Shown one piece after another: positions 34,766-42,942 of a stretch of DNA of 64,000 nucleotides. The stretch lies in the NCBI RefSeq assembly GCF_003001955.1, contig NZ_PVNH01000002.1:558001-622000 (forward strand), read 5' to 3'. Within the stretch, counting starts at the first letter, position 1. The number at the start of each line of letters is the position of its first letter. Source of the DNA: Prauserella shujinwangii (lineage in GTDB: Bacteria > Actinomycetota > Actinomycetes > Mycobacteriales > Pseudonocardiaceae). Below the pieces are notes generated by a model, which saw only the letters and a list, made by a program, of their open reading frames with translations, searched no databases and was not told the DNA's origin. A program made the position numbers and the translations under genes.

Positions 34766-34818
34766 GCAGTGAATGGCACATTGCCTGCGTTGAAGGCAGG
34801 CAATGTGCCATTCACTGC
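34766..34818. repeat. 53-nt perfect hairpin repeat, copy 1
   Basis: Arms of 23 nt (34766-34788 and 34796-34818) are perfectly complementary around a 7-nt loop GTTGAAG. It lies between the trehalose gene and the convergent hypothetical gene, so it can act as a terminator. A close copy lies 1.1 kb away at 35874-35934. Confidence 0.9.
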
Positions 34819-34825
34819 TGTAGTT

Positions 34826-35788
34826 TCACGCCGCATCGCCCAGTCTGACGGGTGGGCGCGGCCGGGCTGACGCAGCGCGATATGCGGTTCGCAACTCGCG
34901 AAGCACCGCTGCGGTGTCGTTCAACAGCCGCGAAGGCAGGGTTTGCACGACGCTGACACCAGCCTCCGCGTAGCGCGTGTTCCGCGCGAGAGTTCTGGCA
35001 TAGTCCGCGCCGTAGAAGTGGAACTCCACAGAATCGATCTCCCAGCCGAGGCCGACGTCGTCCCACCACGCGTCAGGGCAGGCGATGTACCGGCCGCTCC
35101 GATCGAAGATGTCCCGGTTCCAATGCGTCGGCTGAACTTCCAAACCGGCGGCGACACGGCGCGCATGGAACTCTGCGACGGATCGGACATGGTTGATCTC
35201 CGCGAGCACTCGCCGCGGAATGGCCGTCCCCCGCTTGGTTCCGCGGTCGAGTTCGTATGACAATGCACGCGGTGCGCATCGTCCACGCTGCACGGCTTCG
35301 ACAAGGAGCGTCACCACCGGTTCGAACGCTCTCAACTGTCGGGCGGCGTCGGTGACCGACCGTATGAGTGGTGCCAGGGGGAGATCGGCCCGGAACACCG
35401 GGGCCGGCATTCGCCACGTTCGCTCGACGGTGAGGAACTCGCTGCTGATGGCCTTGTATCTCTGTGGCAGGAGTACGTGAACTCGGCCGTCGAGCGGTAG
35501 CCTGGCCGCCCGCAAGCCATGGCGACGACATGCCTCGGCTCCGGTGAGTACCCCACGCGAACCGCAATACAACATCGCTGCGACAGCCTTCTGGTCCGCG
35601 GTGGGCGAGGACTTCTGTAACACGACGACGCCGGGCAACAGCCGCTGCCAAGGCCCGTCCGGCAGGCACCTCCGATACACGGTGCTGCTCGACATGCCCA
35701 TCGCCTCGAGCTCGGCTGCCCTGATAACGCCAAGCCAGCTTCGTTCCACGAGAGTTTCCGGCCGGTCGGCCCATCTTCCCCTTTTCAC
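34826..35788 (-). CDS. Hypothetical protein, possible DUF559/Vsr-like nuclease fold with AbiEi-like N-terminus
   Basis: The 320-residue protein has an N-terminal winged-helix-like part (GVIRAAELEAMGMSSSTVYRRCLPDGPWQRLLPGV), as in AbiEi-type antitoxin domains. The C-terminal part has PDAWWDDVGLGWEIDSVEFHFYGADYARTLARNTRYAEAGV and VVQTLPSRLL, resembling the core of DUF559/Vsr-like endonuclease domains: an Asp, an E-I-D-S acidic strand, then an R-x-R-N-helix. No toxin partner is adjacent. The start is uncertain: GTG at 35788 is used; a longer frame to 35857 runs through DnaA-box-like sequence. A 53-nt hairpin repeat lies on each side. Confidence 0.6.
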   Translation of the reverse strand: MKRGRWADRPETLVERSWLGVIRAAELEAMGMSSSTVYRRCLPDGPWQRLLPGVVVLQKSSPTADQKAVAAMLYCGSRGVLTGAEACRRHGLRAARLPLDGRVHVLLPQRYKAISSEFLTVERTWRMPAPVFRADLPLAPLIRSVTDAARQLRAFEPVVTLLVEAVQRGRCAPRALSYELDRGTKRGTAIPRRVLAEINHVRSVAEFHARRVAAGLEVQPTHWNRDIFDRSGRYIACPDAWWDDVGLGWEIDSVEFHFYGADYARTLARNTRYAEAGVSVVQTLPSRLLNDTAAVLRELRTAYRAASARPRPPVRLGDAA

Positions 35789-35840
35789 GCACCGAATACT
35801 CGGCCGACAGGGGTACTCGCAGAATCCCGGCTTCGCCAAC

Positions 35841-35868
35841 CTGTGGACAACCCTCACCCTGTGGATAG
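35841..35868 (-). other. Two DnaA-box-like sequences
   Basis: The minus strand carries TTGTCCACAGG (35840-35850) and CTATCCACAGG (35858-35868). The first matches the actinobacterial DnaA box TTGTCCACA exactly; the second has one mismatch to TTATCCACA. No replication gene is near, so they may be titration sites or chance. Confidence 0.4.
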
Positions 35869-35873
35869 TTCAG

Positions 35874-35934
35874 CCGGGCAGTGAATGGCACATTGCCTGC
35901 GCTCAACGCAAGGAATGTGCCATTCACTGCCCGG
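35874..35934. repeat. 53-nt hairpin repeat, copy 2, with longer outer stem
   Basis: The core 35878-35930 has the same length as copy 1, and the first 24 bases and last 17 bases are identical. The middle differs, leaving two mismatches in the stem, and the outer stem extends through CCGG to 35874 and 35934. It lies between the minus-strand hypothetical gene and the MoaD-like gene. Confidence 0.88.
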
Positions 35935-35947
35935 GGACAACAGGGGG

Positions 35948-36238
35948 TTAGCCGCCGGCTACGGAGGGGATGATGACGATCTCGGTGCCGGGGCGCAGGT
36001 GGGTGGCCGGGCCGTCGAGGCGGCGGCACTCCTCGCCGTCGACGTAGAAGTTCACGTACCGGCGCAGGGTGCCCCGCTCGTCCCGCAACCGGCGCTCCAG
36101 CCCGGGGTACCGGCGCGCGAGGGCGTCGAGCGCCTCCCCCAGCGTCGCGGCGGTGACCTCGACCCTCGCCTTCCCCTCCGCGAGCCCGCGCAGCACCGAC
36201 GGCAGGCCCACCGAGACGGTCGAAACGGCGGCGTCCAC
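35948..36238 (-). CDS. MoaD/ThiS-family ubiquitin-like protein ending in Gly-Gly
   Basis: The 96-residue protein has the beta-grasp pattern of sulfur carriers (VSVGLPSVLRGLAEGKARVEV, LGEALDALARRYPGLERRL, RYVNFYVDGEECRRLDG, LRPGTEIVIIPSVAGG) and ends in Gly-Gly, which is adenylated and thiocarboxylated in MoaD, ThiS and CysO. Its ATG directly follows the stop of the upstream BNR-repeat gene. Role could be cofactor or cysteine sulfur transfer, or protein tagging. Confidence 0.88.
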   Translation of the reverse strand: MDAAVSTVSVGLPSVLRGLAEGKARVEVTAATLGEALDALARRYPGLERRLRDERGTLRRYVNFYVDGEECRRLDGPATHLRPGTEIVIIPSVAGG

Positions 36239-37324
36239 TCAGATCACCGCGGCCCGCACGCAGAACACATCGGGCAGGTGCGCCGCGACGAGGCTCCACG
36301 TCTCGCCTTCGTCCGGGCTTCCCCACACCTCGCCCGACCGGGAGCCGAAGTAGATGCCAGCCGGGTCGGCGTCGTCCGCGCACATGGCGTCCCGCATCAC
36401 CGCCGACCAGAAACCGGCCTCCGGCAGCCCCTTCGCCAGGCCGGTCCACGTGGCCCCCGCGTCCTCGCTGCGGTACACGCGGCACCGGCCGTCCGGCGGG
36501 AACCGCATCATCGAGGAGTCGATCGGGAAGTTGTACACGACCTCGGGCCGGTGCGGGTGCGCGACGATCGGGAATCCGAAGTCCACCGGCAACCCGCCCG
36601 CGATCGACCGCCACGACGCCCCGCCGTCGTCGCTGCGGTAGACACCGCCGTGGTTCTGCAGGTACTGCCGGTCGGGGTCGGTGGCGTCGACGGCGACCTT
36701 GTGCACGCACTGCCCGTATTCCGGGTACTGCTGGTCCTCCGGCATGAAGTCCGCCTTGATCCCGCTGTTGGACGGGTGCCAGGTGTGGCCGCCGTCCTCG
36801 GTGCGGTACACGCCGCCGGTGGACATCGCCACGCTCATCCGCCGTGGGTCGGACGGGTGCGGCAGGATCGTGTGCAGGACCTTTCCGGCGCCGCCCGGCT
36901 CCCAGCGCTCCCGGTGCGGGTGCTCCCACAGCGCGCGCACGAGCTGGTACGAGCGGCCACCGTCCTCGGACCGGAACAGCGCCGAGGGCTCCACTCCCAC
37001 GTGGACGACGTCCGGCTCCGGGCCGTACGCGAACTGCCACACGCCCTCCAGCGCGGCGCCGGTGTCGGCCGGGAACGCCACCGGCGCGTCGTCGGGCTCG
37101 CTCCACGTGGCCCCGAGGTCGTCGCTCGTCACGACCGTGGGTCCGAAGTGACTGTTGAGCACCCCCGCGGACAGCCGCGGCGTGCCCCGCCGCAGGTCGA
37201 TACCGATCGCCTTCACGTCCGCCACCGGGAACAGCGGACCGCTCAGGTCCCACGTACGTCTGTCGCGGCTCCGCGCGAGCCAGAGCCCCTTGCGGGTGCC
37301 GATCGCCAGCAGCGTCTCCATCAT
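36239..37324 (-). CDS. WD40/YVTN/BNR-repeat (sialidase-like propeller) protein
   Basis: The 361-residue protein is a beta-propeller with repeated Asp-box motifs S-x-D-x-G-x-T-W: SDDLGATWSEP, SEDGGRSYQLV, TEDGGHTWHPS, SDDGGASWRSI, SEDAGATWTGL and SPDEGETWSLV. No signal peptide is present, and the sialidase catalytic Arg triad is not evident, so an enzymatic role is doubtful. Two adjacent ATGs (37324 and 37321) follow AGGGGAG. It is directly joined to the MoaD-like gene, suggesting the two act together. Confidence 0.88.
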   Translation of the reverse strand: MMETLLAIGTRKGLWLARSRDRRTWDLSGPLFPVADVKAIGIDLRRGTPRLSAGVLNSHFGPTVVTSDDLGATWSEPDDAPVAFPADTGAALEGVWQFAYGPEPDVVHVGVEPSALFRSEDGGRSYQLVRALWEHPHRERWEPGGAGKVLHTILPHPSDPRRMSVAMSTGGVYRTEDGGHTWHPSNSGIKADFMPEDQQYPEYGQCVHKVAVDATDPDRQYLQNHGGVYRSDDGGASWRSIAGGLPVDFGFPIVAHPHRPEVVYNFPIDSSMMRFPPDGRCRVYRSEDAGATWTGLAKGLPEAGFWSAVMRDAMCADDADPAGIYFGSRSGEVWGSPDEGETWSLVAAHLPDVFCVRAAVI

Positions 37325-37425
37325 CGTCTCCCCTGGTGAGCGCTTGTGAGCAGAGTCACAACGCACCGTACGCCCGGGCACCGACATTCCGGAACGCCCG
37401 AGCGCCCCGAGGGCAAGACTGGGGC

Positions 37426-38007
37426 GTGACGACCGTGCCGACGACCGGCCAGCCCGCGCTCGAACGGCCCGATCTCGGGGGTGCCGACGCCGCCGAGTTA
37501 CTGGCCGGGCTGTACGACGCGCACGCCAGGGGCCTGCACCGGTACCTGTCCCGCAGGCTGGCTCCGGCCACGGCGGACGACCTGGTGGCGGAGACCTTCC
37601 TCGCCGCATGGGCGGGCCGCGCCGACTACGACCCGGCTCGGGGTACCGCGCGGGCGTGGCTGTACGGCATCGCCACGAACCTGCTCCGCAGGCACGCCCG
37701 CCAGGAGGTGCGCGGCCTGCGCGCGCTGGCGCGGGCGAACGGGAGGGCGGCGATCACCGAACCGCTCGACACGGCCGCGGCCAGCAGGGTCGACGCCGAG
37801 GAGGTGCTCGGCACCGTCGCGGGCACGCTCGCCGGGCTGCGCCGCGAGGAACGGGACGTGCTGCTGCTCGTGGCCTGGGCCGAGCTCACCCCGGCGGAGG
37901 CGGCCGACGCCCTCGGCATCCCGCCCCGGACGGCCCGCACCAGGCTGCACCGGGCCCGCACCAGGCTCCGGAACCGGCTGATGACCGAGGAGGCCGACCG
38001 TGACTGA
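37426..38007 (+). CDS. ECF-type RNA polymerase sigma factor
   Basis: The 193-residue protein has region 2 (LYDAHARGLHRYLSRRL, DDLVAETFLAAWAGRADYDP, ARAWLYGIATNLLRRHAR) and region 4 (LRREERDVLLLVAWAELTPAEAADALGIPPRTARTRLHRAR). The GTG at 37426 is chosen because residues upstream are not conserved-looking. It overlaps the next gene by 8 bases. The partner is a CU044_5270-family membrane protein rather than a standard zinc anti-sigma, a pairing common in actinobacteria. Confidence 0.88.
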   Translation: MTTVPTTGQPALERPDLGGADAAELLAGLYDAHARGLHRYLSRRLAPATADDLVAETFLAAWAGRADYDPARGTARAWLYGIATNLLRRHARQEVRGLRALARANGRAAITEPLDTAAASRVDAEEVLGTVAGTLAGLRREERDVLLLVAWAELTPAEAADALGIPPRTARTRLHRARTRLRNRLMTEEADRD

Positions 38008-38953
38008 CGTCGACGAGCTGATCCGGCGACTCCGCTCCGGCGGCCCGGCCATGTCCGAGCGGGCGTTCGCCTCGGGCCGCGAACGCCTGCTCGACGCGAT
38101 GGCGAGCGAGCGGGCGCCCCGCCGCGCCCGGCGGCGCCTGCTGCCGGTGGCCACCGCGGCCTCGATCGCCGTCCTGGCCGCCGGGGTGGTGGCGCTGTCC
38201 GGCGCACCGGCGACCGCACCGCCCGCGAGCCCGCCGGGCACCGCCGAGGCCCCACCGCACGCCCGCCCACTGCCGCCCCTTTCCGACACCCCGCGCAACG
38301 AGGCCGGGACGCTCGGCACGGACATCTCGGACCTGCCGGTGCCACCCGGCGACTACCTGTACATCGAGGAGCGGACGACGGGACTTCACCGCGACGAGGT
38401 GACCCGGACGTGGATCCCCGCCGACCGTTCCGGCACGTGGCAGCGCACGACCGGGGACGGCACCGTGCGCGGTCCTGGTGGGCGGTTCGATACGAAGAAC
38501 GTGGGCTGGCGGCACCCGGACGCCGCGTTCGCCGCCGGGCTGCCGCGCGACGCGCGAGCGCTTTACCGGCAGCTGGCGGCCGACCAGTGGCCGCGCGTGG
38601 ACGCGCAGGCCGAGGCCTTCCACAAGATCACCGGGCTGCTCGCCGAAGCCGTGCCCGCCGACCTGCGCCGGGCGCTGTACGGGGCACTCGGCTACCTGCC
38701 GGACGTCACGGTCGAGCGCGGCGCGAGGACGGCCGACGGCCGCCCCGCCGTCGGGGTCCGTATCGACGAACGCCCACTGCACCGGCGTGTGCTGCTGGTC
38801 GGCCCGGAGACGGGGTTGCCGATCGGCAGCAGGCTGGTCCAGCTGGTCGACGCGCGCTCAGCCGCGGACGGGCACCTGGTGCGCGCGGGCACCGTCGTCG
38901 CCGAGAGCACCGTCCGGTACGCGGTGGTAGGCCAACTGGGTGACAAGCCGTGA
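38000..38953 (+). CDS. CU044_5270-family membrane protein, probable regulator of the ECF sigma
   Basis: The 317-residue protein has a cytosolic N-terminus of about 48 residues (VDELIRRLRSGGPAMSERAF), one membrane helix (LLPVATAASIAVLAAGVVAL) and an extracytoplasmic domain with GDYLYIEERTTG and DAQAEAFHKITGLLAEAVPADLRRALYGAL, the CU044_5270 signature region. The topology suits an anti-sigma-like sensor, which is inference from topology and from its 8-base overlap with the sigma gene. Confidence 0.8.
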   Translation: MTDVDELIRRLRSGGPAMSERAFASGRERLLDAMASERAPRRARRRLLPVATAASIAVLAAGVVALSGAPATAPPASPPGTAEAPPHARPLPPLSDTPRNEAGTLGTDISDLPVPPGDYLYIEERTTGLHRDEVTRTWIPADRSGTWQRTTGDGTVRGPGGRFDTKNVGWRHPDAAFAAGLPRDARALYRQLAADQWPRVDAQAEAFHKITGLLAEAVPADLRRALYGALGYLPDVTVERGARTADGRPAVGVRIDERPLHRRVLLVGPETGLPIGSRLVQLVDARSAADGHLVRAGTVVAESTVRYAVVGQLGDKP

Positions 38954-39019
38954 TGCGGGCCACGGCGAGGGAAATACCAGGTGAGGGCCGGGTCGCTCGT
39001 CGGGGGGCGGCCCGGCCCC

Positions 39020-40390
39020 TCATCGCACCGGCACGTGCCGGACCGCGTTCAGCGCGCTGCCGACGTCGCCGACCTCCAGCACCCGGATGCCGTCGGGCAG
39101 CGGCCCCGGATCGGGCGGGACGAGCGCGTGCGTGAAGCCCAGCCGCACGGCCTCCGCGAGTCTCCTGCCCACGCCGGTGACCCGGCGCACCTCCCCGGCC
39201 AGCCCGACCTCGCCGATGGCGACCAGCCGAGGCGACAGGGCCTCGTCCCGGAAGCCCGACCACAGCGCGAGCGCGATCGCGAGGTCGACGGCGGGTTCGG
39301 TGACCTTCATGCCGCCGACCGTCGCGGTGTAGACGTCCTTCTTCCCGAAGACCATGCCGCCGCGTTTGTCGAGCACCGCGAGCACCATGCCCACCCGCGC
39401 GGAGTCCAGGCCACTCACCGCTCGCCGCGGCTGCGCGAGCGTGGTGTCCGCGACGAGGGCCTGCACCTCGCCGAGCAGTGGGCGCTTGCCCTCGACGGTG
39501 ACGGTGACGGCGGTGCCGGGCACGGCCTCGGCGTGCCGGTTGAGGAACAGCCCCGACGGATCGGGCACGCCGACGATGCCGTCGTCGCGCAGTTCGAAGC
39601 AGCCGATCTCGTCGGCGGCGCCGAAGCGGTTCTTCACTCCGCGCACCATCCGCAGGGTCGAGTGCCGGTCGCCCTCGAAGTGCAGTACGACGTCGACGAG
39701 GTGTTCCAGCAGGCGCGGGCCGGCGACCGAGCCCTCCTTCGTGACGTGCCCGACCAGCACGACGGGCAGCCCGCGTTCCTTGGCCAGCGCCACCAGTCCC
39801 GCCGCCACCGCACGCACCTGCGTGACCCCGCCGGGAGCGCCCTCGGCCTGCGGGGAGGCCATGGTCTGCACCGAGTCGACGATCAGCACGCCGGGCTTGA
39901 CGTCGTCGACGTGCCCGAGCAGCGCGGACAGGTCGCTCTCCGCGGCCAGGTACATGCGGTCGTGGACGTTGCCGGTGCGCTCCGCGCGGAGCCGCACCTG
40001 GCCCGCCGACTCCTCACCCGTGACGTAGAGCGCCGGGCCCGCGGTCTCCCCCGCCGCCCAGCGGTAGGCCACCTCGAGCAGGAGGGTCGACTTGCCGACT
40101 CCGGGCTCACCGGCGAGCAGCACCACCGCGCCGGGCACGAGCCCGCCGCCGAGCACGCGGTCGAGTTCGGACACCCCGGTGGGCCGGGCGCGAGACGCCT
40201 CGACGTCCACCTCGCCGATGGGCCGCGCGGGCGCGCTCGGCGCGCCGGCCGCCACGCGGGCGATGGCCGGACGGGTGTCCCCGCGTTCCTCGATGGTGCC
40301 CCAGGCGTGGCACTCCGGGCAGCGGCCGACCCACTTCGCGACCTCGAGGCCGCACTCCGCACAGCGGTAGCTGATCGCTTTCTTCGCCAC
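39020..40390 (-). CDS. radA: DNA repair protein RadA
   Basis: The 456-residue protein has the N-terminal zinc finger CAECGLEVAKWVGRCPECHAW, Walker A GEPGVGKSTLL (about residues 95-105), Walker B GVLIVDSVQTM, the RadA motif KNRFGAADEIG and a Lon-like C-terminal domain. It promotes branch migration in recombination. The GTG start follows a TAACGT box by 6 nt and appears leaderless. Downstream, where disA usually follows in actinobacteria, there are only 66 bp before the convergent CU044_5270 gene. Confidence 0.95.
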   Translation of the reverse strand: MAKKAISYRCAECGLEVAKWVGRCPECHAWGTIEERGDTRPAIARVAAGAPSAPARPIGEVDVEASRARPTGVSELDRVLGGGLVPGAVVLLAGEPGVGKSTLLLEVAYRWAAGETAGPALYVTGEESAGQVRLRAERTGNVHDRMYLAAESDLSALLGHVDDVKPGVLIVDSVQTMASPQAEGAPGGVTQVRAVAAGLVALAKERGLPVVLVGHVTKEGSVAGPRLLEHLVDVVLHFEGDRHSTLRMVRGVKNRFGAADEIGCFELRDDGIVGVPDPSGLFLNRHAEAVPGTAVTVTVEGKRPLLGEVQALVADTTLAQPRRAVSGLDSARVGMVLAVLDKRGGMVFGKKDVYTATVGGMKVTEPAVDLAIALALWSGFRDEALSPRLVAIGEVGLAGEVRRVTGVGRRLAEAVRLGFTHALVPPDPGPLPDGIRVLEVGDVGSALNAVRHVPVR

Positions 40391-40396
40391 GGCCCG

Positions 40397-40402
40397 ACGT
40401 TA
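40397..40402 (-). promoter_or_regulatory. -10 box TAACGT for leaderless radA
   Basis: TAACGT on the minus strand ends 6 nt before the GTG of radA. Confidence 0.55.
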
Positions 40403-40419
40403 TCGGCAGGGGCCGACAG

Positions 40420-40974
40420 TCAGTGCTCCTCCGCCCCGCCGCCGTGCTCTTCCTCGCGGGGGTGCGCCGGCGCGGCGATCGGCATGTCGAGCGTGACGGA
40501 CCCCGCCTCGCGGAAGACGAGGGTGACCTGGATGGTCTCGCCGGGCCGCAGGCCGTAGGTCAGCCCCTGCAGCGTCATCTCGGCGTGCAGGTGGCTGTCC
40601 AGCTCGGTCTCGACGGGGCTGATCGTCAGCGCGCCCTGGCCGGGGATGGTGCGCTCGCCGTCGATCACGACCTGCTGCGCGAACTGCGACCTGGCCGACA
40701 CCAGCTGGTCGTCGGTCAGCCCCTGGTTGGTGATCACCATCTCGGCCTCGGCGTCGGAGCCCGCCGGGTAGTAGGAGGCACCCTCCTGGCTGGCGTCCTC
40801 GGGGTACAGCAGCTCAGCGTCCCGGACCGTGATGCTGTCGGCGGTGGCCATCGCGCCGTTGACCGCCGCCTCCATGGTGTCGGTCTGGGTGATCTGCCCG
40901 GCACTGCACCCCGCGAGGACCACGGCGGCAGCGCAGCCGAACGCGGCGGCACCCACCCTCCGGCGCTGTGTCAT
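40420..40974 (-). CDS. lpqE: LpqE-like lipoprotein (PCu(A)C-type fold)
   Basis: The 184-residue protein has a lipoprotein signal ending in the lipobox VLAGC (Cys at about 23), so it is anchored outside the membrane. The mature part (SITVRDAELLYP, EAEMVITNQGLTDDQLVSA, DSHLHAEMTLQGLTYGLRPGETIQVTLVF) resembles copper-chaperone PCu(A)C-like domains, and it ends His/Glu-rich. Mycobacterial lpqE occupies the same place between radA and carD. AGGAGGGA precedes the ATG, and TAGTCT upstream may be the -10. Confidence 0.8.
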   Translation of the reverse strand: MTQRRRVGAAAFGCAAAVVLAGCSAGQITQTDTMEAAVNGAMATADSITVRDAELLYPEDASQEGASYYPAGSDAEAEMVITNQGLTDDQLVSARSQFAQQVVIDGERTIPGQGALTISPVETELDSHLHAEMTLQGLTYGLRPGETIQVTLVFREAGSVTLDMPIAAPAHPREEEHGGGAEEH

Positions 40975-41294
40975 CTCTGCGAGTCCCTCCTAGCTGGGTC
41001 CGACCCTGGGCGCAGACTATCCGGCGCCTTGGCGAGCGGCGTCACGTGGTAGCGGATCAGTGGCGGCCGCCACCTCGGGGCCACCCCCGCGACCCAAGAT
41101 CAATTGTCCACAATGGAAATTCGTGGATCATGCGGAGCCCGTCCCGCCCACCTGCGTGAGTATGCCCAACGCCGGTTTGTCAACCCCCGTCCGCGCCGTG
41201 ATCAGGCCATTGACCTGCGAGGACGATCTCGGGTGGCTGGTTCCCCGCCGAGCCTCCGTGCTAGGATGGACACAGCGAAAGGGGCAGAGGACAC
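40975..41294. promoter_or_regulatory. Divergent lpqE/carD intergenic region
   Basis: These 320 bp contain the lpqE leader at the left end and a TAGGAT -10 box for carD at 41263-41268, giving a leader of about 20 nt with an AAAGGGGCAGAGG ribosome site. A DnaA-box-like TTGTCCACAA is at 41104-41113. I see no further gene; short ORFs here are not protein-like. Confidence 0.6.
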
Positions 41295-41786
41295 ATGGTT
41301 TTCAAGGTCGGAGAGACCGTCGTCTACCCGCACCACGGTGCCGCACTCATCGAAGCGATCGAGACCCGAGTGATCAAGGGCGAGGAGAAGCAGTACCTCG
41401 TCCTCAAGGTCGCGCAGGGGGATCTGACCGTTCGCGTACCCGCAGACAACGCCGAGATCGTCGGCGTGCGTGACGTCGTGGGACAGGACGGGCTCAACCG
41501 CGTCTTCGACGTGCTGCGTGCTCCCCACACCGACGAGCCGACGAACTGGTCTCGGCGGTACAAGGCCAACCTCGAGAAGCTCGCCTCGGGCGATGTGAAC
41601 AAGGTGGCCGAAGTGGTGCGCGACCTCTGGCGGCGTGAGAAGGACCGCGGCCTGTCCGCGGGCGAGAAGCGCATGCTGGCGAAGGCGCGACAGATCCTGG
41701 TGAGCGAGCTGGCCCTGGCCGAGGGGACGGACGAGGGCAAGGCCGAGGTCCTGCTCGACGAGGTCCTCGAGACCGCGGTGGTCTAG
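41295..41786 (+). CDS. carD: CarD-family transcription regulator
   Basis: The 163-residue protein starts [20 protein letters not shown], the RNA-polymerase-interacting Tudor-like domain, and continues with the helical DNA-binding domain ([45 protein letters not shown]). It stabilises open complexes at rRNA and other promoters and is essential in mycobacteria. The gene heads the ispD-ispF block; 32 bp separate its stop from the first IspD-like codon. Confidence 0.95.
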   Translation: MVFKVGETVVYPHHGAALIEAIETRVIKGEEKQYLVLKVAQGDLTVRVPADNAEIVGVRDVVGQDGLNRVFDVLRAPHTDEPTNWSRRYKANLEKLASGDVNKVAEVVRDLWRREKDRGLSAGEKRMLAKARQILVSELALAEGTDEGKAEVLLDEVLETAVV

Positions 41787-41818
41787 CGGCGCTCCGACGG
41801 ATACGGTCTGCGATCACT

Positions 41819-42463
41819 CTGAACGTCGTCGCACTGGTCCCGCTCGACGCCGGGGACGCGAATTCACCGGGGGCACTGCTCCTGGCTCGAGACGAGCCCC
41901 TGGTGCGGCATGCCGTGCGTGGTCTGCTGCGGGCGGGTTGCGTCGATCAGGTGATCGTGGCCGTGCCGCCTGCGCAACTCGACGCGTGCACCACCGCGCT
42001 CGAACCGGTGGACGACGCGCGCATGAAGATCATCACCGCGGGTGCCGACCGCACCGGAACCGTGCGGTCGGCGCTCACCGGTGAGATCGGGCCGTCCGAT
42101 GTCGTGCTCGTGCACGATCCGGAGCGGCCGTTCACTCCGGCCTCCACCATCGCCGCCGTGGTGGAGGCGATCCGCGCGGGCGCACCCGCCGCGATTCCCG
42201 TCGAACCGGTCACCGACACCATCAAGGTGATCGGGTCCGACGACGTGGTCCAGGGCACCCGCGACCGCTCCCGGCTCAGATCGGCGCAGAGCCCGCGCGG
42301 TTTCCGGGCCGACGTGCTGCTCGAGGCGGCCGGGACCGACCCGCTCACCGAACTCCGCCACGAGGTCCGCCTCGTGGAGGGGGACCCGCTGGGCAGGCGG
42401 CTCGCCACCCCGTTCGACGTGACCGTGATGGAGGCTCTGCTGACCGGCGAGGGGACCACGTGA
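41819..42463 (+). CDS. ispD: IspD-like MEP cytidylyltransferase with degenerate CTP-binding loop and no normal start
   Basis: The C-terminal two thirds is clearly Isp[58 protein letters not shown] and [13 protein letters not shown]. At the N-terminus the frame reads [20 protein letters not shown] where IspD normally has VPAAGxGxRxG and then Pro-Lys; the CTP-contacting Arg and Lys are missing, and the later Lys near the end is Arg. No ATG, GTG or TTG lies in frame before 41903; candidates are ATC 41813, CTG 41819 or GTG 41903 (which would drop the first strand). It overlaps ispF by GTGA. It may be a diverged or failing enzyme. Confidence 0.8.
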   Translation: MNVVALVPLDAGDANSPGALLLARDEPLVRHAVRGLLRAGCVDQVIVAVPPAQLDACTTALEPVDDARMKIITAGADRTGTVRSALTGEIGPSDVVLVHDPERPFTPASTIAAVVEAIRAGAPAAIPVEPVTDTIKVIGSDDVVQGTRDRSRLRSAQSPRGFRADVLLEAAGTDPLTELRHEVRLVEGDPLGRRLATPFDVTVMEALLTGEGTT

Positions 42464-42933
42464 GGATCGGGCAGGGCGTCGACGTCCATCCCGTCGAGGC
42501 CGGCCGGGACTGCTGGATCGCGGGGCTGCGCTGGGAGGGTGTGGACGGCTGCGCGGGGCATTCCGACGGCGACGTCGCCGCGCACGCGCTGTGTGACGCG
42601 GTGCTCTCCGCCGCGGGCCTCGGCGACCTGGGCGCGGTGTTCGGCACCGGCGACCCGCGCTGGGCCGGCGCGCACGGGGCGGAACTGCTGGCTGAGGCGC
42701 GCAGGCGGATCGAGGCCGAGGGCCTGCGCGTGGGCAACGCGGCCGTGCAGGTGATCGGCAACGCGCCCCGCATCGGCAAGCGCCGGGAGGAGGCGCAGCG
42801 CGTACTCGGGGAGGCGCTCGGCGCGCCGGTCAACGTGTCCGGCACCACCACCGACGGTCTTGGCCTGACCGGCCGCGGCGAGGGCATCGCCGCCATCGCC
42901 AGTGCCCTCCTGCTTCCCGCCGAGAGCCGGTAG
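42460..42933 (+). CDS. ispF: 2-C-methyl-D-erythritol 2,4-cyclodiphosphate synthase
   Basis: The 157-residue enzyme has the metal ligands in [10 protein letters not shown] and [18 protein letters not shown], the loop [36 protein letters not shown] and the conserved [20 protein letters not shown]. It cyclises CDP-methylerythritol phosphate in the MEP isoprenoid pathway, two steps after IspD. The GTG start overlaps the ispD stop. Unlike IspD, all key residues look intact. Confidence 0.93.
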   Translation: MRIGQGVDVHPVEAGRDCWIAGLRWEGVDGCAGHSDGDVAAHALCDAVLSAAGLGDLGAVFGTGDPRWAGAHGAELLAEARRRIEAEGLRVGNAAVQVIGNAPRIGKRREEAQRVLGEALGAPVNVSGTTTDGLGLTGRGEGIAAIASALLLPAESR

Positions 42934-42936
42934 CCT
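42931..42936 (+). promoter_or_regulatory. -10 box TAGCCT overlapping the ispF stop
   Basis: TAGCCT includes the ispF TAG stop and ends 6 nt before the HAD GTG, implying a leaderless transcript. Confidence 0.55.
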
Positions 42937-42942
42937 GGTTCT

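Noticed and set aside
30804-34811. A 1335-codon minus-strand open frame across otsA and the OtsB-GH15 gene
   Set aside because: It is a typical high-GC antisense shadow with no domain; both plus-strand genes have complete motifs.
36239-37324. Sialidase activity for the BNR-repeat protein
   Set aside because: Asp-boxes are present but there is no signal peptide and the catalytic Arg triad and Tyr are not evident.
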